In this document: positions 49,940 to 58,428 of the stretch, one piece after another | Numbering within the stretch: position 1 is the stretch's first letter | Layout: every line of letters starts with the position of its first letter | The notes under the pieces: generated by a model | Seen by the model: only the letters and a program-made list of their open reading frames with translations | What the model was told of the DNA's origin: nothing | Databases searched by the model: none | Made by a program: the position numbers and the translations under genes | NCBI GenBank assembly: GCA_964512085.1 | Contig: CAZEIU010000002.1 | Span: 1 to 64,000 of the forward strand | DNA from: JAUPVL01 sp964512085 | GTDB taxonomy: Bacteria; Patescibacteriota; Saccharimonadia; CAILAD01; BJGX01 | DNA length: 64,000 bases | Direction: 5' to 3'

Positions 49940-51896
49940 ATATTTTTGGAAATTTTTACGATAATGCTTATAGCTATAGACTCTCCAAAAAAGAGCGTCA
50001 AATGCGTGAGTCTGAAGATTGGTCAGCTGCCATATTGTCGGGTAGCAGTGAAAAAATTCAACTCGAAGAACCAATTAGATCGCCTCTATATTTTTTATTA
50101 GCAATCTTTGCTATTATGGCCGCATCAATACTGCTTGCCAGATTAGCCTATCTACAGATCATTACAGGACAACAGCACAGCTTGCTAGCTAATGGCAATA
50201 GGGTGCGCACAACAGCGATTGTAGCGCCAAGGGGTGCAATATATGATCGCAATGGTATTATCTTAGCTCGAAATAACGCTAAATTCGATTTTGTAGTGAT
50301 TCCTGCACAACTACCTCTAGAGAAAGAAGAAAGAGAAGCTAGCTATCAACTCAGTTCAAAATTGACGGGTAAATCAGTAGACGAAATTAAATCAACCGCT
50401 GAGAGCAAAGGTCTTAAGTATACTTTACCGGTTATTTTGGCCGAAAACATCTCTCGCGACATAGCCTTAAATATCGAAGAACACCATAGCGAACTAGGTG
50501 GTTATAGTGTTGATACGAATCCAACCAGAGAGTATTTAGACGGTGGCAATCTAGCTCCCTTTATGGGGTATATTGGCAGAATTTCTGCANNNNNNNNNNT
50601 CGACCGATTGATTCGATTGGTAAAACTGGTTTAGAGAAAGCTTACGAATCGGATCTGCGTGGTGTGTATGGAAAAGAACAAACCGAGGTAGACGCTAGCG
50701 GACTACCAGTAAGAGCGCTGGCACAAGTTGAGCCTAAGCCCGGAAATAGTTTAATCTTAAGTATTGATAAAAATTTAGAAGATGTGATGAGTAATGCTGT
50801 AAAAACGTCTGTGCAGGCGGCCGGTGCAAAGGCGGGGGCTGCTATCGCGGTAGATCCTCGCAATGGTCAAGTCCTTGGCGCCGTCAACTATCCAAGCTAT
50901 GATGGCAACTTATTTGCCAAAGGCATTACTCAGTCTCAATACAATGCACTTCTTAATGACCCAAGCAAGCCATTATTTAACAGGGTAAGCTCAGGAGGTT
51001 ATCCTATAGGCTCTACAATAAAGCCGTTTATTTCTACGGCAGGTCTAGAAACGGGCGCCATTAACGCATCTACTACTTACAATGATACCGGTAAAATTGA
51101 TGTACCAAACGAGTACAATCCCTCGATAGTTTATACTTTTAAAGGTTGGGAGCCGGGTGGGCTAGGCCCTGTAAACGTAGTAAGAGCCCTTACATGGAGT
51201 TCAGACATATTTTATTACATAGTGGGCGGTGGTTATCAAAACGCCAAAGGCGTGGGGGCTACAAAACTAGCAGAATGGTATAAGAAATTTGGGTTTGGTG
51301 CCAAAACTGGCGCCGATATTGGAGACGAATCAGCTGGGTTTGTGCCGACTCCAGATAATAAGAAAACTTACTCTAGCGATGCGTGGTCTTTGGGTGATAC
51401 TTATAACATATCAATAGGACAAGGTGATATGCGTGCTACGCCATTACAATTGGCAATGGCTACGGCGGCGGTTGCCAATGGCGGTACGCTGTATAAGCCA
51501 CATTTTGCTTCTTCTATTAAGGATGGTAATGGTAATGTAGTACGAGATATTTCTCCAGAAGTCATTCAAAGCAATATTGCTTCGGCCAAAACCTTGAGCT
51601 TGGTAAAACAAGGCATGGAAGGTGCGGTAGAGTCGGGCACGGCATGTTGCAGTATTAAGCGCGATGTACCGGTCAAAGTTGCTGGCAAAACCGGTACAGC
51701 CGAAACTAGTTCGCAGGGCTTTGATGGTAAAAACCCTACTACAAAACCTCACGCTTGGTTTACGGCTTATGCACCGGCAGATAATCCCAAAATAGCTATA
51801 GTAGTATTAATAGAAAATTCTGGAGAAGGTGCTGAGTTTGCGGTGCCCGCAACCAATAACATATTGAAATGGTATTTTTCTACTCCTAGAAATTAG
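49936..51896 (+). CDS. mrdA: Penicillin-binding protein 2 (elongasome transpeptidase), split by an assembly gap
   Basis: This is a class B PBP that crosslinks peptidoglycan with RodA. A membrane helix lies near 50-72. The PBP dimer domain has APRGAIYDRNGIILARN. After the N run the frame resumes as PIDSIGKTGLEKAYESDLRG, the usual link to the transpeptidase domain. Active-site motifs are IGSTIKP (SxxK), WSSD (SxN-equivalent with Asp) and VAGKTGTAE (KTG). The two halves are in different frames only because the gap is given as 10 N; a length of 2 modulo 3 restores one ORF. The gene is not a real pseudogene. Confidence 0.93.
50590..50599. other. Assembly gap (10 N) inside mrdA
   Basis: Ten N; probable placeholder. 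Same frame error as the gap at 39997. Confidence 0.98.
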
Positions 51897-51984
51897 TAAA
51901 AATTAGTAGTTAATTTATAATGCTAGTCTATAATTGCTTGACAAAAATTAGGTGATTTGAGAAAATAAAAAACAAACGACAGAG

Positions 51985-52047
51985 CTAGTCTGTCTATGCA
52001 ATAAGACCTACTACTATGTGGAGGTCATTTTTCTTGGGTGAGACTAG
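51985..52047 (+). other. Structured leader upstream of greA
   Basis: Outer stem CTAGTCT (51985-51991)/AGACTAG (52041-52047); inner hairpin GACCT (52005-52009)/AGGTC (52022-52026) followed by ATTTTTCTT. The outer stem and the inner terminator-like hairpin could give an attenuator or a small RNA. A TTGACA lies at about 51939. Confidence 0.5.
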
Positions 52048-52074
52048 TATTAAATAAGGAGCGTTTTAAAAACG

Positions 52075-52536
52075 ATGACAAAACAAGATTTCTACCTCAC
52101 TTCAGACGGAATTAAAGAATTGAAATCCGAACTAGAAGATTTGGTAAAGAATAAGCGAAAAGAAGTAGCCCAAGCCTTAAAAGCCGCTAAAGAATACGGT
52201 GATTTAAAGGAGAACTCAAGCTGGGATGATGCCAAAGAACGTCAAGCTTTTGTTGAAGGACGAATTGTAGAAATTGAGAATATTCTCAAGCACGCTAAAC
52301 CGATCAAAAAAAATACCAGTGGAATAGTTGATGTAGGTTCAAAAGTACACGTAACTCTCAATGACGGCAAACAGGTTTTTCATATCGTAGGTTCTACTGA
52401 GGCCGACCCCGATAGTGGCAAGATATCCGACGAATCGCCAATTGGACAAGCTTTGCTAGGTAAAAAAGTTGGCGATACTGCCACTGTAGAAGTGCCAGCC
52501 GGTGCTATTAATTACAAAATAACCAAAGTATTATAG
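52075..52536 (+). CDS. greA: Transcript cleavage factor GreA
   Basis: This 153-residue protein rescues backtracked RNA polymerase. The N-terminal coiled coil starts YLTSDGIKELKSELEDLVKN and its tip has EYGDLKENSSWDDAKERQ with the acidic residues (D-x-x-E) needed for cleavage. The C-terminal FKBP-like domain has SPIGQALLGKKVGD. RBS AAGGAGC is 12 nt before the ATG. A folded leader precedes it. Confidence 0.97.
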   Translation: MTKQDFYLTSDGIKELKSELEDLVKNKRKEVAQALKAAKEYGDLKENSSWDDAKERQAFVEGRIVEIENILKHAKPIKKNTSGIVDVGSKVHVTLNDGKQVFHIVGSTEADPDSGKISDESPIGQALLGKKVGDTATVEVPAGAINYKITKVL

Positions 52537-52547
52537 CCAACCTTTCA

Positions 52548-52576
52548 TTTCATTAAATGAAAAAAGGCGCTATACT
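52548..52576 (+). promoter_or_regulatory. lysS promoter, apparently leaderless
   Basis: TTTCAT (52548-52553), 17 bp, TATACT (52571-52576), 8 nt before the ATG. A palindrome with TTTCATTT/AAATGAAA arms overlaps the -35 and may be an operator or the greA terminator stem. Confidence 0.6.
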
Positions 52577-52584
52577 TTTAAGTA

Positions 52585-54105
52585 ATGGCTAATCTAAAAG
52601 AACTTCGAGACGAACGACTTGCTAAGCTAGAACAAATAAAAGCTCTAGGTCTTGATCCCTACCCACAATTAGGTGCTAGAACTTATACCAACAACGAGTT
52701 GATTAATGAGTTTAAAAACCTCCAAGGCCAAAAAGTAAAAGCTCTTGGTAGAATAACAAGCATTAGGCTAATGGGCGGAATGTGTTTTATTGACGTAGTC
52801 GATGAATCGGGCAAGATTCAGATTGTAGTTAATAAGAAAACTTTAAAAGCAGATACCCAAAAAAATCAAATTGATTTTAAAAACCTCAAACTTTTGGATG
52901 CCGGTGATTTTATACAAGCCGAAGGCGAGCTCAACAAGACTCAAGCCGGCGAAATAAGTGTATTTACTTTTGCCATTACTCTGCTTACCAAAAGTCTTCG
53001 ACCATTACCCGATGCTCACGAAGGCTTTAAAGATATCGAGCGACGTTATCGTCAGCGTTACATTGATTTGCAAATTAACCCTGAAGTAAAGCGACATATA
53101 GAGTTAAGATCTAAGATAATCGAGACAATGCGACAGTTTTTGCTAAGCAGAGGCTTTATTGAATTAGAGACTCCTGTGCTTCAGCCATTGTATGGAGGTG
53201 CTAGCGCCAGACCATTTACTACATATCATCATAAACTAGAGTCAGATTTGTATTTGCGTATCAGTAACGAGTTGTATTTAAAGAGAGCGATAGTATCGGG
53301 GTTTGAAAAGGTATTTGAGTTTGCTAGAGACTTCCGAAATGAAGGAATAGATAGGAGCCACAATCCAGAGTTTACTATGCTAGAGCTTTATCAAGCGTAT
53401 GCCAATTATGAGGATTTAATGGTGCTTACCGAGCAGATGATCTCTGAAGTGCTAATGGCCACTCATGGACAATTAAAATTTGTCTATCAGGGTAAAGAGC
53501 TTAACTTCAAGCCACCATATCGTCGTGTCACACTTAATGAATTGGTATTACAAGAGACGGGTATAGACTACGAAACAGTAACTCGCGACGAATTAATAGA
53601 AGAATTTAAAAAACGTAAATTAAAGATTGATCTTAAGGCTAATCCGCCTATGAAAGATTTATTTGATGAGTTTTATAAACAAACTTGTCGTGAAAAAATT
53701 ACCGACCCAATCTTTTTACTGGATTATCCAGCCGAGATGATTCCACTTGCCAAGCGCAAGGTCGACAAGCCCAGCCACATTGCTAGTATGCAACTAGTTT
53801 GTGCCGGCTTTGAGCTTATAAAGGCTTACAATGAACTCAATGACCCTATTGATCAACTTGAGCGTTTGCAAACCGAGCAATCGGCTCTTGATAAAGGTGA
53901 GAGCGAAGAAGCTCAGCCATTGGATTACGACTTTATACGAGCGCTAGAAATTGGTATGCCGCCTACTGCGGGTTGGGGAATGGGTATTGATAGATTTGTA
54001 TCGTTCTTATGTGATCAGCCGGCTATTAAAGATGTAATAATGTTTCCGACTCTCAGACCAGAAAAAATTGATGGTTCAGAATTTAATGTGGGCGGTAAAA
54101 AATGA
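52585..54105 (+). CDS. lysS: Lysyl-tRNA synthetase, class II
   Basis: This 506-residue enzyme has an OB-fold anticodon domain (about 55-140, GRITSIRLMGGMCFIDVVDE) and the class II catalytic core. Motif 1 is around FIELETPVLQPLYGGASARPF, motif 2 FEFARDFRNEGIDRSHNPEF and motif 3 GWGMGIDRF. Charges tRNA-Lys. It overlaps serS by 4 nt (ATGA), an operon of two synthetases. Confidence 0.97.
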   Translation: MANLKELRDERLAKLEQIKALGLDPYPQLGARTYTNNELINEFKNLQGQKVKALGRITSIRLMGGMCFIDVVDESGKIQIVVNKKTLKADTQKNQIDFKNLKLLDAGDFIQAEGELNKTQAGEISVFTFAITLLTKSLRPLPDAHEGFKDIERRYRQRYIDLQINPEVKRHIELRSKIIETMRQFLLSRGFIELETPVLQPLYGGASARPFTTYHHKLESDLYLRISNELYLKRAIVSGFEKVFEFARDFRNEGIDRSHNPEFTMLELYQAYANYEDLMVLTEQMISEVLMATHGQLKFVYQGKELNFKPPYRRVTLNELVLQETGIDYETVTRDELIEEFKKRKLKIDLKANPPMKDLFDEFYKQTCREKITDPIFLLDYPAEMIPLAKRKVDKPSHIASMQLVCAGFELIKAYNELNDPIDQLERLQTEQSALDKGESEEAQPLDYDFIRALEIGMPPTAGWGMGIDRFVSFLCDQPAIKDVIMFPTLRPEKIDGSEFNVGGKK

Positions 54106-55325
54106 TTGATATAAACATCCTTCGTAATAACCCCGAAGCTATTAAAGATAGTGTAAAAAGACGTGGCATATCTCTAGATGTAGATACGCTTCTAGATTTA
54201 GACAAAAAGCGCAATGAGTTATTGCAAAATACTCAGAAACTACGATCAGAACTAAAGATTGAATCTAAACCGACTCCAGAAGAACTCAGTAATCTTCAAG
54301 TTACTAAACAAAAGCTTGAAGAGCTCAGTAATCAGCTTGATGAAGTACAGAAAGAGTATGCCGATTTGTTAGCCCAAGTACCCAATTTAATTGCCGACAA
54401 CACACCTGATGGTGGAGAAGAAAGTAATCGTGAAGAACGAAAATGGGGAGAAAATAAGTTTGATTTTAAACCCAAAGACCACATAGAACTAAATGATATT
54501 AACAACTTATTCGATTTTGAAGCTGGCGCCAAAGTAGCTGGAGCAAAGTTTTATTTTGGTAAAGACAAATTTGTGCGTTTGTGGCAAGCAATTGAAATTT
54601 TTGCGCAAGAAATTGTCAGAAACGCCGGATTTGAAATTATGTCTGTACCCCATATGGTAAATTACGATGTGGCATCTGGAACCGGCTATATGCCAAGAGG
54701 TGAAGAAAATCAAAACTACATTGACTCCAACCAAAAGCTAGTATTGATAGCAACCTCCGAAATTCCTCTTACTGGATACCACAAAGATGATGTATTAGAT
54801 CTAGCAAAACCAAAACTTTACGCCGGATTAAGCCCGAGCTACCGACTAGAGGCAGGTGCTTATGGTAAATATAGCAAAGGGCTATATCGCACACATCAGT
54901 TTGATAAGCTAGAGATGTATGTTTTTTGCAAGCCCTCACAAAGCGATGAATGGCTCCAAAAAATATTAAAAATAGAAGAGCAGATTTGCCAAGGATTAAA
55001 TATACCGTATAGAGTTGTGCGAATCGCTGCCGGAGACTTAAACGCACCGGCTTATGAAAAATATGATGTTGAGTATTTTAGCCCCGCCGAGAATGAGTAC
55101 CGTGAGCTCAATAGTTGCAGTAATTGCACCGATTATCAAGCCAGAAATTTAAATATCAGGTATCGAAACGATGAGGGAAAACTTGATTTTGTACACACTT
55201 TAAACGGAACAGCTGTAGTGAGTAGTCGTATGCCGATTGCTATTTTAGAAAACTATCAGCAGGCTGATGGCAGTATTTTGGTGCCAGAGCCCCTGCGCAA
55301 GTACTATGGAAGCGACAAACTATAA
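54102..55325 (+). CDS. serS: Seryl-tRNA synthetase
   Basis: This 407-residue class II synthetase has an N-terminal long coiled-coil arm (about 25-105) for the tRNA-Ser variable loop. The core follows, with GTGYMPRG, PTSEIPLT-like ATSEIPLTGYH, YRLEAGAYGKYSKGLYRTHQF (motif 2) and the end RMPIAILENYQQADGSI (motif 3 region). It shares a transcript with lysS. Confidence 0.97.
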   Translation: MIDINILRNNPEAIKDSVKRRGISLDVDTLLDLDKKRNELLQNTQKLRSELKIESKPTPEELSNLQVTKQKLEELSNQLDEVQKEYADLLAQVPNLIADNTPDGGEESNREERKWGENKFDFKPKDHIELNDINNLFDFEAGAKVAGAKFYFGKDKFVRLWQAIEIFAQEIVRNAGFEIMSVPHMVNYDVASGTGYMPRGEENQNYIDSNQKLVLIATSEIPLTGYHKDDVLDLAKPKLYAGLSPSYRLEAGAYGKYSKGLYRTHQFDKLEMYVFCKPSQSDEWLQKILKIEEQICQGLNIPYRVVRIAAGDLNAPAYEKYDVEYFSPAENEYRELNSCSNCTDYQARNLNIRYRNDEGKLDFVHTLNGTAVVSSRMPIAILENYQQADGSILVPEPLRKYYGSDKL

Positions 55326-55344
55326 ATATTAAGGGAGATTCGAA

Positions 55345-55701
55345 ATGATAAAACTACAAATTACTGGCCGAAAATACGATATAGACGATAATTTAAACAA
55401 GTATGTTACTAAAAAACTCGGTAGCTTAGATAAATATCTACCCAAGAACTACAAAGCCAAAGGTATGTCTGTAGAGATATTTCGAGATCCTAGCGGTAAA
55501 GAAGACAATCGTTATAAAGTTAAGGCTGTACTCGAGGTACCCGGCCCAGATATTGTTGCCGAAACAGCCACTATTAACCCGCATTCAGCTATTGATATTG
55601 TAGAGCAAAAACTTAAATTGCAGATCAAAAAATACAAAGATAGACATTCAGTAAAACGCTTTCGAGTAAAAGAATTATTTAATAGGTTAGGCAAAAAATA
55701 G
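55345..55701 (+). CDS. hpf: Ribosome hibernation factor, short HPF/RaiA
   Basis: This 118-residue protein has the S30AE fold (KLQITGRKYDIDDNLNKYV, KLGSLDKYLPKNYKAKGMSV, ETATINPHSAIDIVEQKLKLQIKKYK). It has a short basic tail and no long-HPF dimerisation domain. It binds the decoding centre of idle ribosomes. RBS AAGGGAG. It follows serS by 19 nt. Confidence 0.93.
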   Translation: MIKLQITGRKYDIDDNLNKYVTKKLGSLDKYLPKNYKAKGMSVEIFRDPSGKEDNRYKVKAVLEVPGPDIVAETATINPHSAIDIVEQKLKLQIKKYKDRHSVKRFRVKELFNRLGKK

Positions 55702-55710
55702 ACCTATTGG

Positions 55711-55716
55711 TATAAT
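55711..55716 (+). promoter_or_regulatory. -10 box of secA
   Basis: TATAAT, 24 nt before the secA ATG; the -35 is weak. Confidence 0.45.
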
Positions 55717-55740
55717 AAATAGATATAGTTTAGGAGCAAG

Positions 55741-58335
55741 ATGTCTTTAATTTCCAAAATTTTTGGTGATCCAAATGCGCGTGAGGTAAAAAAAGCTCAA
55801 GCTAGAGTTTTGCGTATCAATGAGCTTGAGCCAGAAATGCAAAAACTTACCGACACTCAGCTCAAAGCTAAAACGGCCGAGTTCAAACAAAGACTTAGCA
55901 ACAAGAAAAACAAAGAGACCCTAGACGACTTGTTAATTGAAGCTTTTGCTGTAGTAAGAGAGGCTAGCTCAAGGGTGCTGAAACAACGTCATTACGATGT
56001 GCAGTTAATTGGTGGAATAGTACTACATCAAGGAGCAATTGCCGAGATGCGCACTGGCGAGGGTAAGACATTGGTGGCAACTTTACCGTTGTATCTAAAT
56101 GCTCTGACTGAAAAAGGCGCCCACTTAGTTACTGTAAACGATTATCTAGCCCGATTGCATGCTGGTTGGATGGGGCAAGTTTATTACTTTTTGGGTATGA
56201 GCACCGGTGTAATTATGCAAAGCGCTGCTTATGTATATGACCCAGAATACACCAACGAAGATCATGATGACGAACGACTTAGGCACTTGCGAGAAGTAGA
56301 TAGAGCTGAAGCCTACAGGGCTGACATTACTTATGGCACAAATAACGAATTTGGCTTTGATTATTTACGCGATAATATGATTCAAGATGTATCGCAAATT
56401 GTTCAGCGTGAGCTTAATTTTGCTATTGTTGACGAAGTTGACTCTATTTTGATAGATGAAGCCCGTACCCCACTAATCATTTCGCAACCAGCTGGTAAGA
56501 GCACTGAGCGATATTACACCTTTGCACGTATCGCCAAAACTCTAAAAGAAGAATCAGACTATACCAAAGACGAAAAGCAAAAAGCTGTTAGCTTGACCGA
56601 AGAAGGAATTAGAAAAGTAGAGAAGGCCTTGGGGGTCAAAAATATATACGAGGCTGGTCGAATTGAAGATGTACACCACGTAGAAGCTGCTCTTAAGGCC
56701 GAAGCTTTGTTTGTAAAAGACAAAGACTATGTTGTTTCTGAAGACGGCGAGATAGTAATTGTTGATGAGTTTACTGGTAGAATGCTGCCAGGGCGTCGGT
56801 ACAACGAAGGCTTGCACCAAGCAATTGAGGCCAAAGAAAATGTTCAAATTCAAGCCGAGAGTCAAACTCTAGCCACAATTACGTTTCAAAACCTTTTTAG
56901 ACTTTATTCCAAGCTAAGCGGTATGACCGGTACAGCTCTTACCGAAGCCGAAGAGTTCGCCAAAATTTATAGCCTAGAGGTGACAGTTATACCTACACAC
57001 AAGCCAATGATTCGCAAAGACTTGTCTGATAGAATTTATCGTTCTGAAACCGCTAAATACAATGCTGTGGTCGAGGAGACACGTATGCGTAATGAGCTTG
57101 GCCAGCCCGTGCTAATTGGTACCGTAAGTATTGAAAAAAACGAGCTCCTTAGCCGAATGCTCAATAAAGCCGGAGTGAATCATCAAGTACTAAATGCCAA
57201 GAATAATGAAGCTGAAGCTGGTATTGTAGCTGAGGCCGGCCGGCTTGGTGCGGTTACTCTGGCTACCAACATTGCTGGTCGTGGTACCGACATTGTGCTA
57301 GATGAAGCCGCAAAAGAACTTGGCGGGTTGCATGTAATTGGTACCGAACGCCATGAATCGCGTAGAATCGATAATCAGCTTAGAGGTCGTTCTGGACGTC
57401 AAGGTGACCCTGGTAGCAGTCAATTTTATGTAAGCGTAGAAGATGATCTTATGCGAGTTTTTGGTGGCGATAGAATAGGCTCACTTATGAATACCTTAAA
57501 TGTCGACGAAAATACTCCAATAGAAAACAAGGTTATCTCTCGTAGCTTAGAAACCGCTCAAAAAAGAGTAGAGGGTCACAACTTTGATATTCGCAAGCAT
57601 TTGGTTGAGTACGACGATGTGATGAACTCACAGCGCGAAATAATTTACAAGATGCGTCGTCAGTTCTTGAGCGAAAAAGACCTCAAGCCGCAAATAATGC
57701 AAATGCTACAAGGAGAGTTTAGCGCTATTATAAAAGCCCATACCAACACTTCTACTGGCATGGTAGATCTCAAAAAAGTACAAGAAATAGCCTCGACAAT
57801 AATCGAACTGCCAAGTAATTGGCACGAGAGCATTGTAGAGAAAAACGTCGACGCACTAGTAAATAACTTGAGTGACTTTGCCAATAAGCAGTACCAAAAA
57901 AGACTCAAAACTTTTGGCGCTGATACTATGCAACTTATCAATAAACTGGTTTGTCTTAAAGTGGTCGATTCGGCATGGCTTCAACACCTTGAGACAATGG
58001 ATCATTTAAGGGATGGAATCGGCTTGAGGGGCTACGCTCAAAAAGATCCACTTGTAGAATACAAGGCAGAAGCCTTTAGATTATTTAATTCACTCTTAAG
58101 TGGTATAAATGCTGAAGTAGCTGGCACAATCTATAAGGTAGAGATTCAACCTCAAGAGGCCGTAGAAGCTCCTCAGACCGAAATTACTCAAGCTGCTGCC
58201 AATGCTCGCGCAATAGCTCCCAACGAAGAAGGTGAGCCTGTAACAACCACCACTAAGAAGCAAAAATCAGCCAAACGTAAGCCGGTGAATTTAGCGCCTA
58301 TGCGTAAAAAACGCAAGAAACGCAAGAAACGCTAA
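55741..58335 (+). CDS. secA: Preprotein translocase ATPase SecA
   Basis: This 864-residue motor drives Sec export. Motifs: MRTGEGKTLVATLP (Walker A), VTVNDYLARLHAGWM, the DEAD-type IVDEVDSILIDEARTPLIIS, SGMTGTALTEAEEF, NIAGRGTDIVL and GRSGRQGDPG. The C-terminus lacks the Cys zinc finger that binds SecB or lipids. It ends instead in an Arg/Lys repeat (MRKKRKKRKKR) encoded by tandem CGCAAGAAA units. RBS TAGGAGC. It could support the many secreted proteins in this window. Confidence 0.97.
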   Translation: MSLISKIFGDPNAREVKKAQARVLRINELEPEMQKLTDTQLKAKTAEFKQRLSNKKNKETLDDLLIEAFAVVREASSRVLKQRHYDVQLIGGIVLHQGAIAEMRTGEGKTLVATLPLYLNALTEKGAHLVTVNDYLARLHAGWMGQVYYFLGMSTGVIMQSAAYVYDPEYTNEDHDDERLRHLREVDRAEAYRADITYGTNNEFGFDYLRDNMIQDVSQIVQRELNFAIVDEVDSILIDEARTPLIISQPAGKSTERYYTFARIAKTLKEESDYTKDEKQKAVSLTEEGIRKVEKALGVKNIYEAGRIEDVHHVEAALKAEALFVKDKDYVVSEDGEIVIVDEFTGRMLPGRRYNEGLHQAIEAKENVQIQAESQTLATITFQNLFRLYSKLSGMTGTALTEAEEFAKIYSLEVTVIPTHKPMIRKDLSDRIYRSETAKYNAVVEETRMRNELGQPVLIGTVSIEKNELLSRMLNKAGVNHQVLNAKNNEAEAGIVAEAGRLGAVTLATNIAGRGTDIVLDEAAKELGGLHVIGTERHESRRIDNQLRGRSGRQGDPGSSQFYVSVEDDLMRVFGGDRIGSLMNTLNVDENTPIENKVISRSLETAQKRVEGHNFDIRKHLVEYDDVMNSQREIIYKMRRQFLSEKDLKPQIMQMLQGEFSAIIKAHTNTSTGMVDLKKVQEIASTIIELPSNWHESIVEKNVDALVNNLSDFANKQYQKRLKTFGADTMQLINKLVCLKVVDSAWLQHLETMDHLRDGIGLRGYAQKDPLVEYKAEAFRLFNSLLSGINAEVAGTIYKVEIQPQEAVEAPQTEITQAAANARAIAPNEEGEPVTTTTKKQKSAKRKPVNLAPMRKKRKKRKKR

Positions 58336-58357
58336 GCTTTGTAATTATTACAACACA

Positions 58358-58386
58358 TTGACTTGTTTTTCTAAATTCCATACTAT
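58358..58386 (+). promoter_or_regulatory. Promoter of the 58429 gene cluster
   Basis: TTGACT (58358-58363), 17 bp, TACTAT (58381-58386), followed by TTATAAGCATAAC. Confidence 0.7.
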
Positions 58387-58428
58387 ATAGTTATAAGCAT
58401 AACTATTTAAAAATTAGGAAAAATAAAC

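Noticed and set aside
50664..51896. Separate transpeptidase-only gene
   Set aside because: It is the 3' part of mrdA; the frame change is caused by the gap at 50590.
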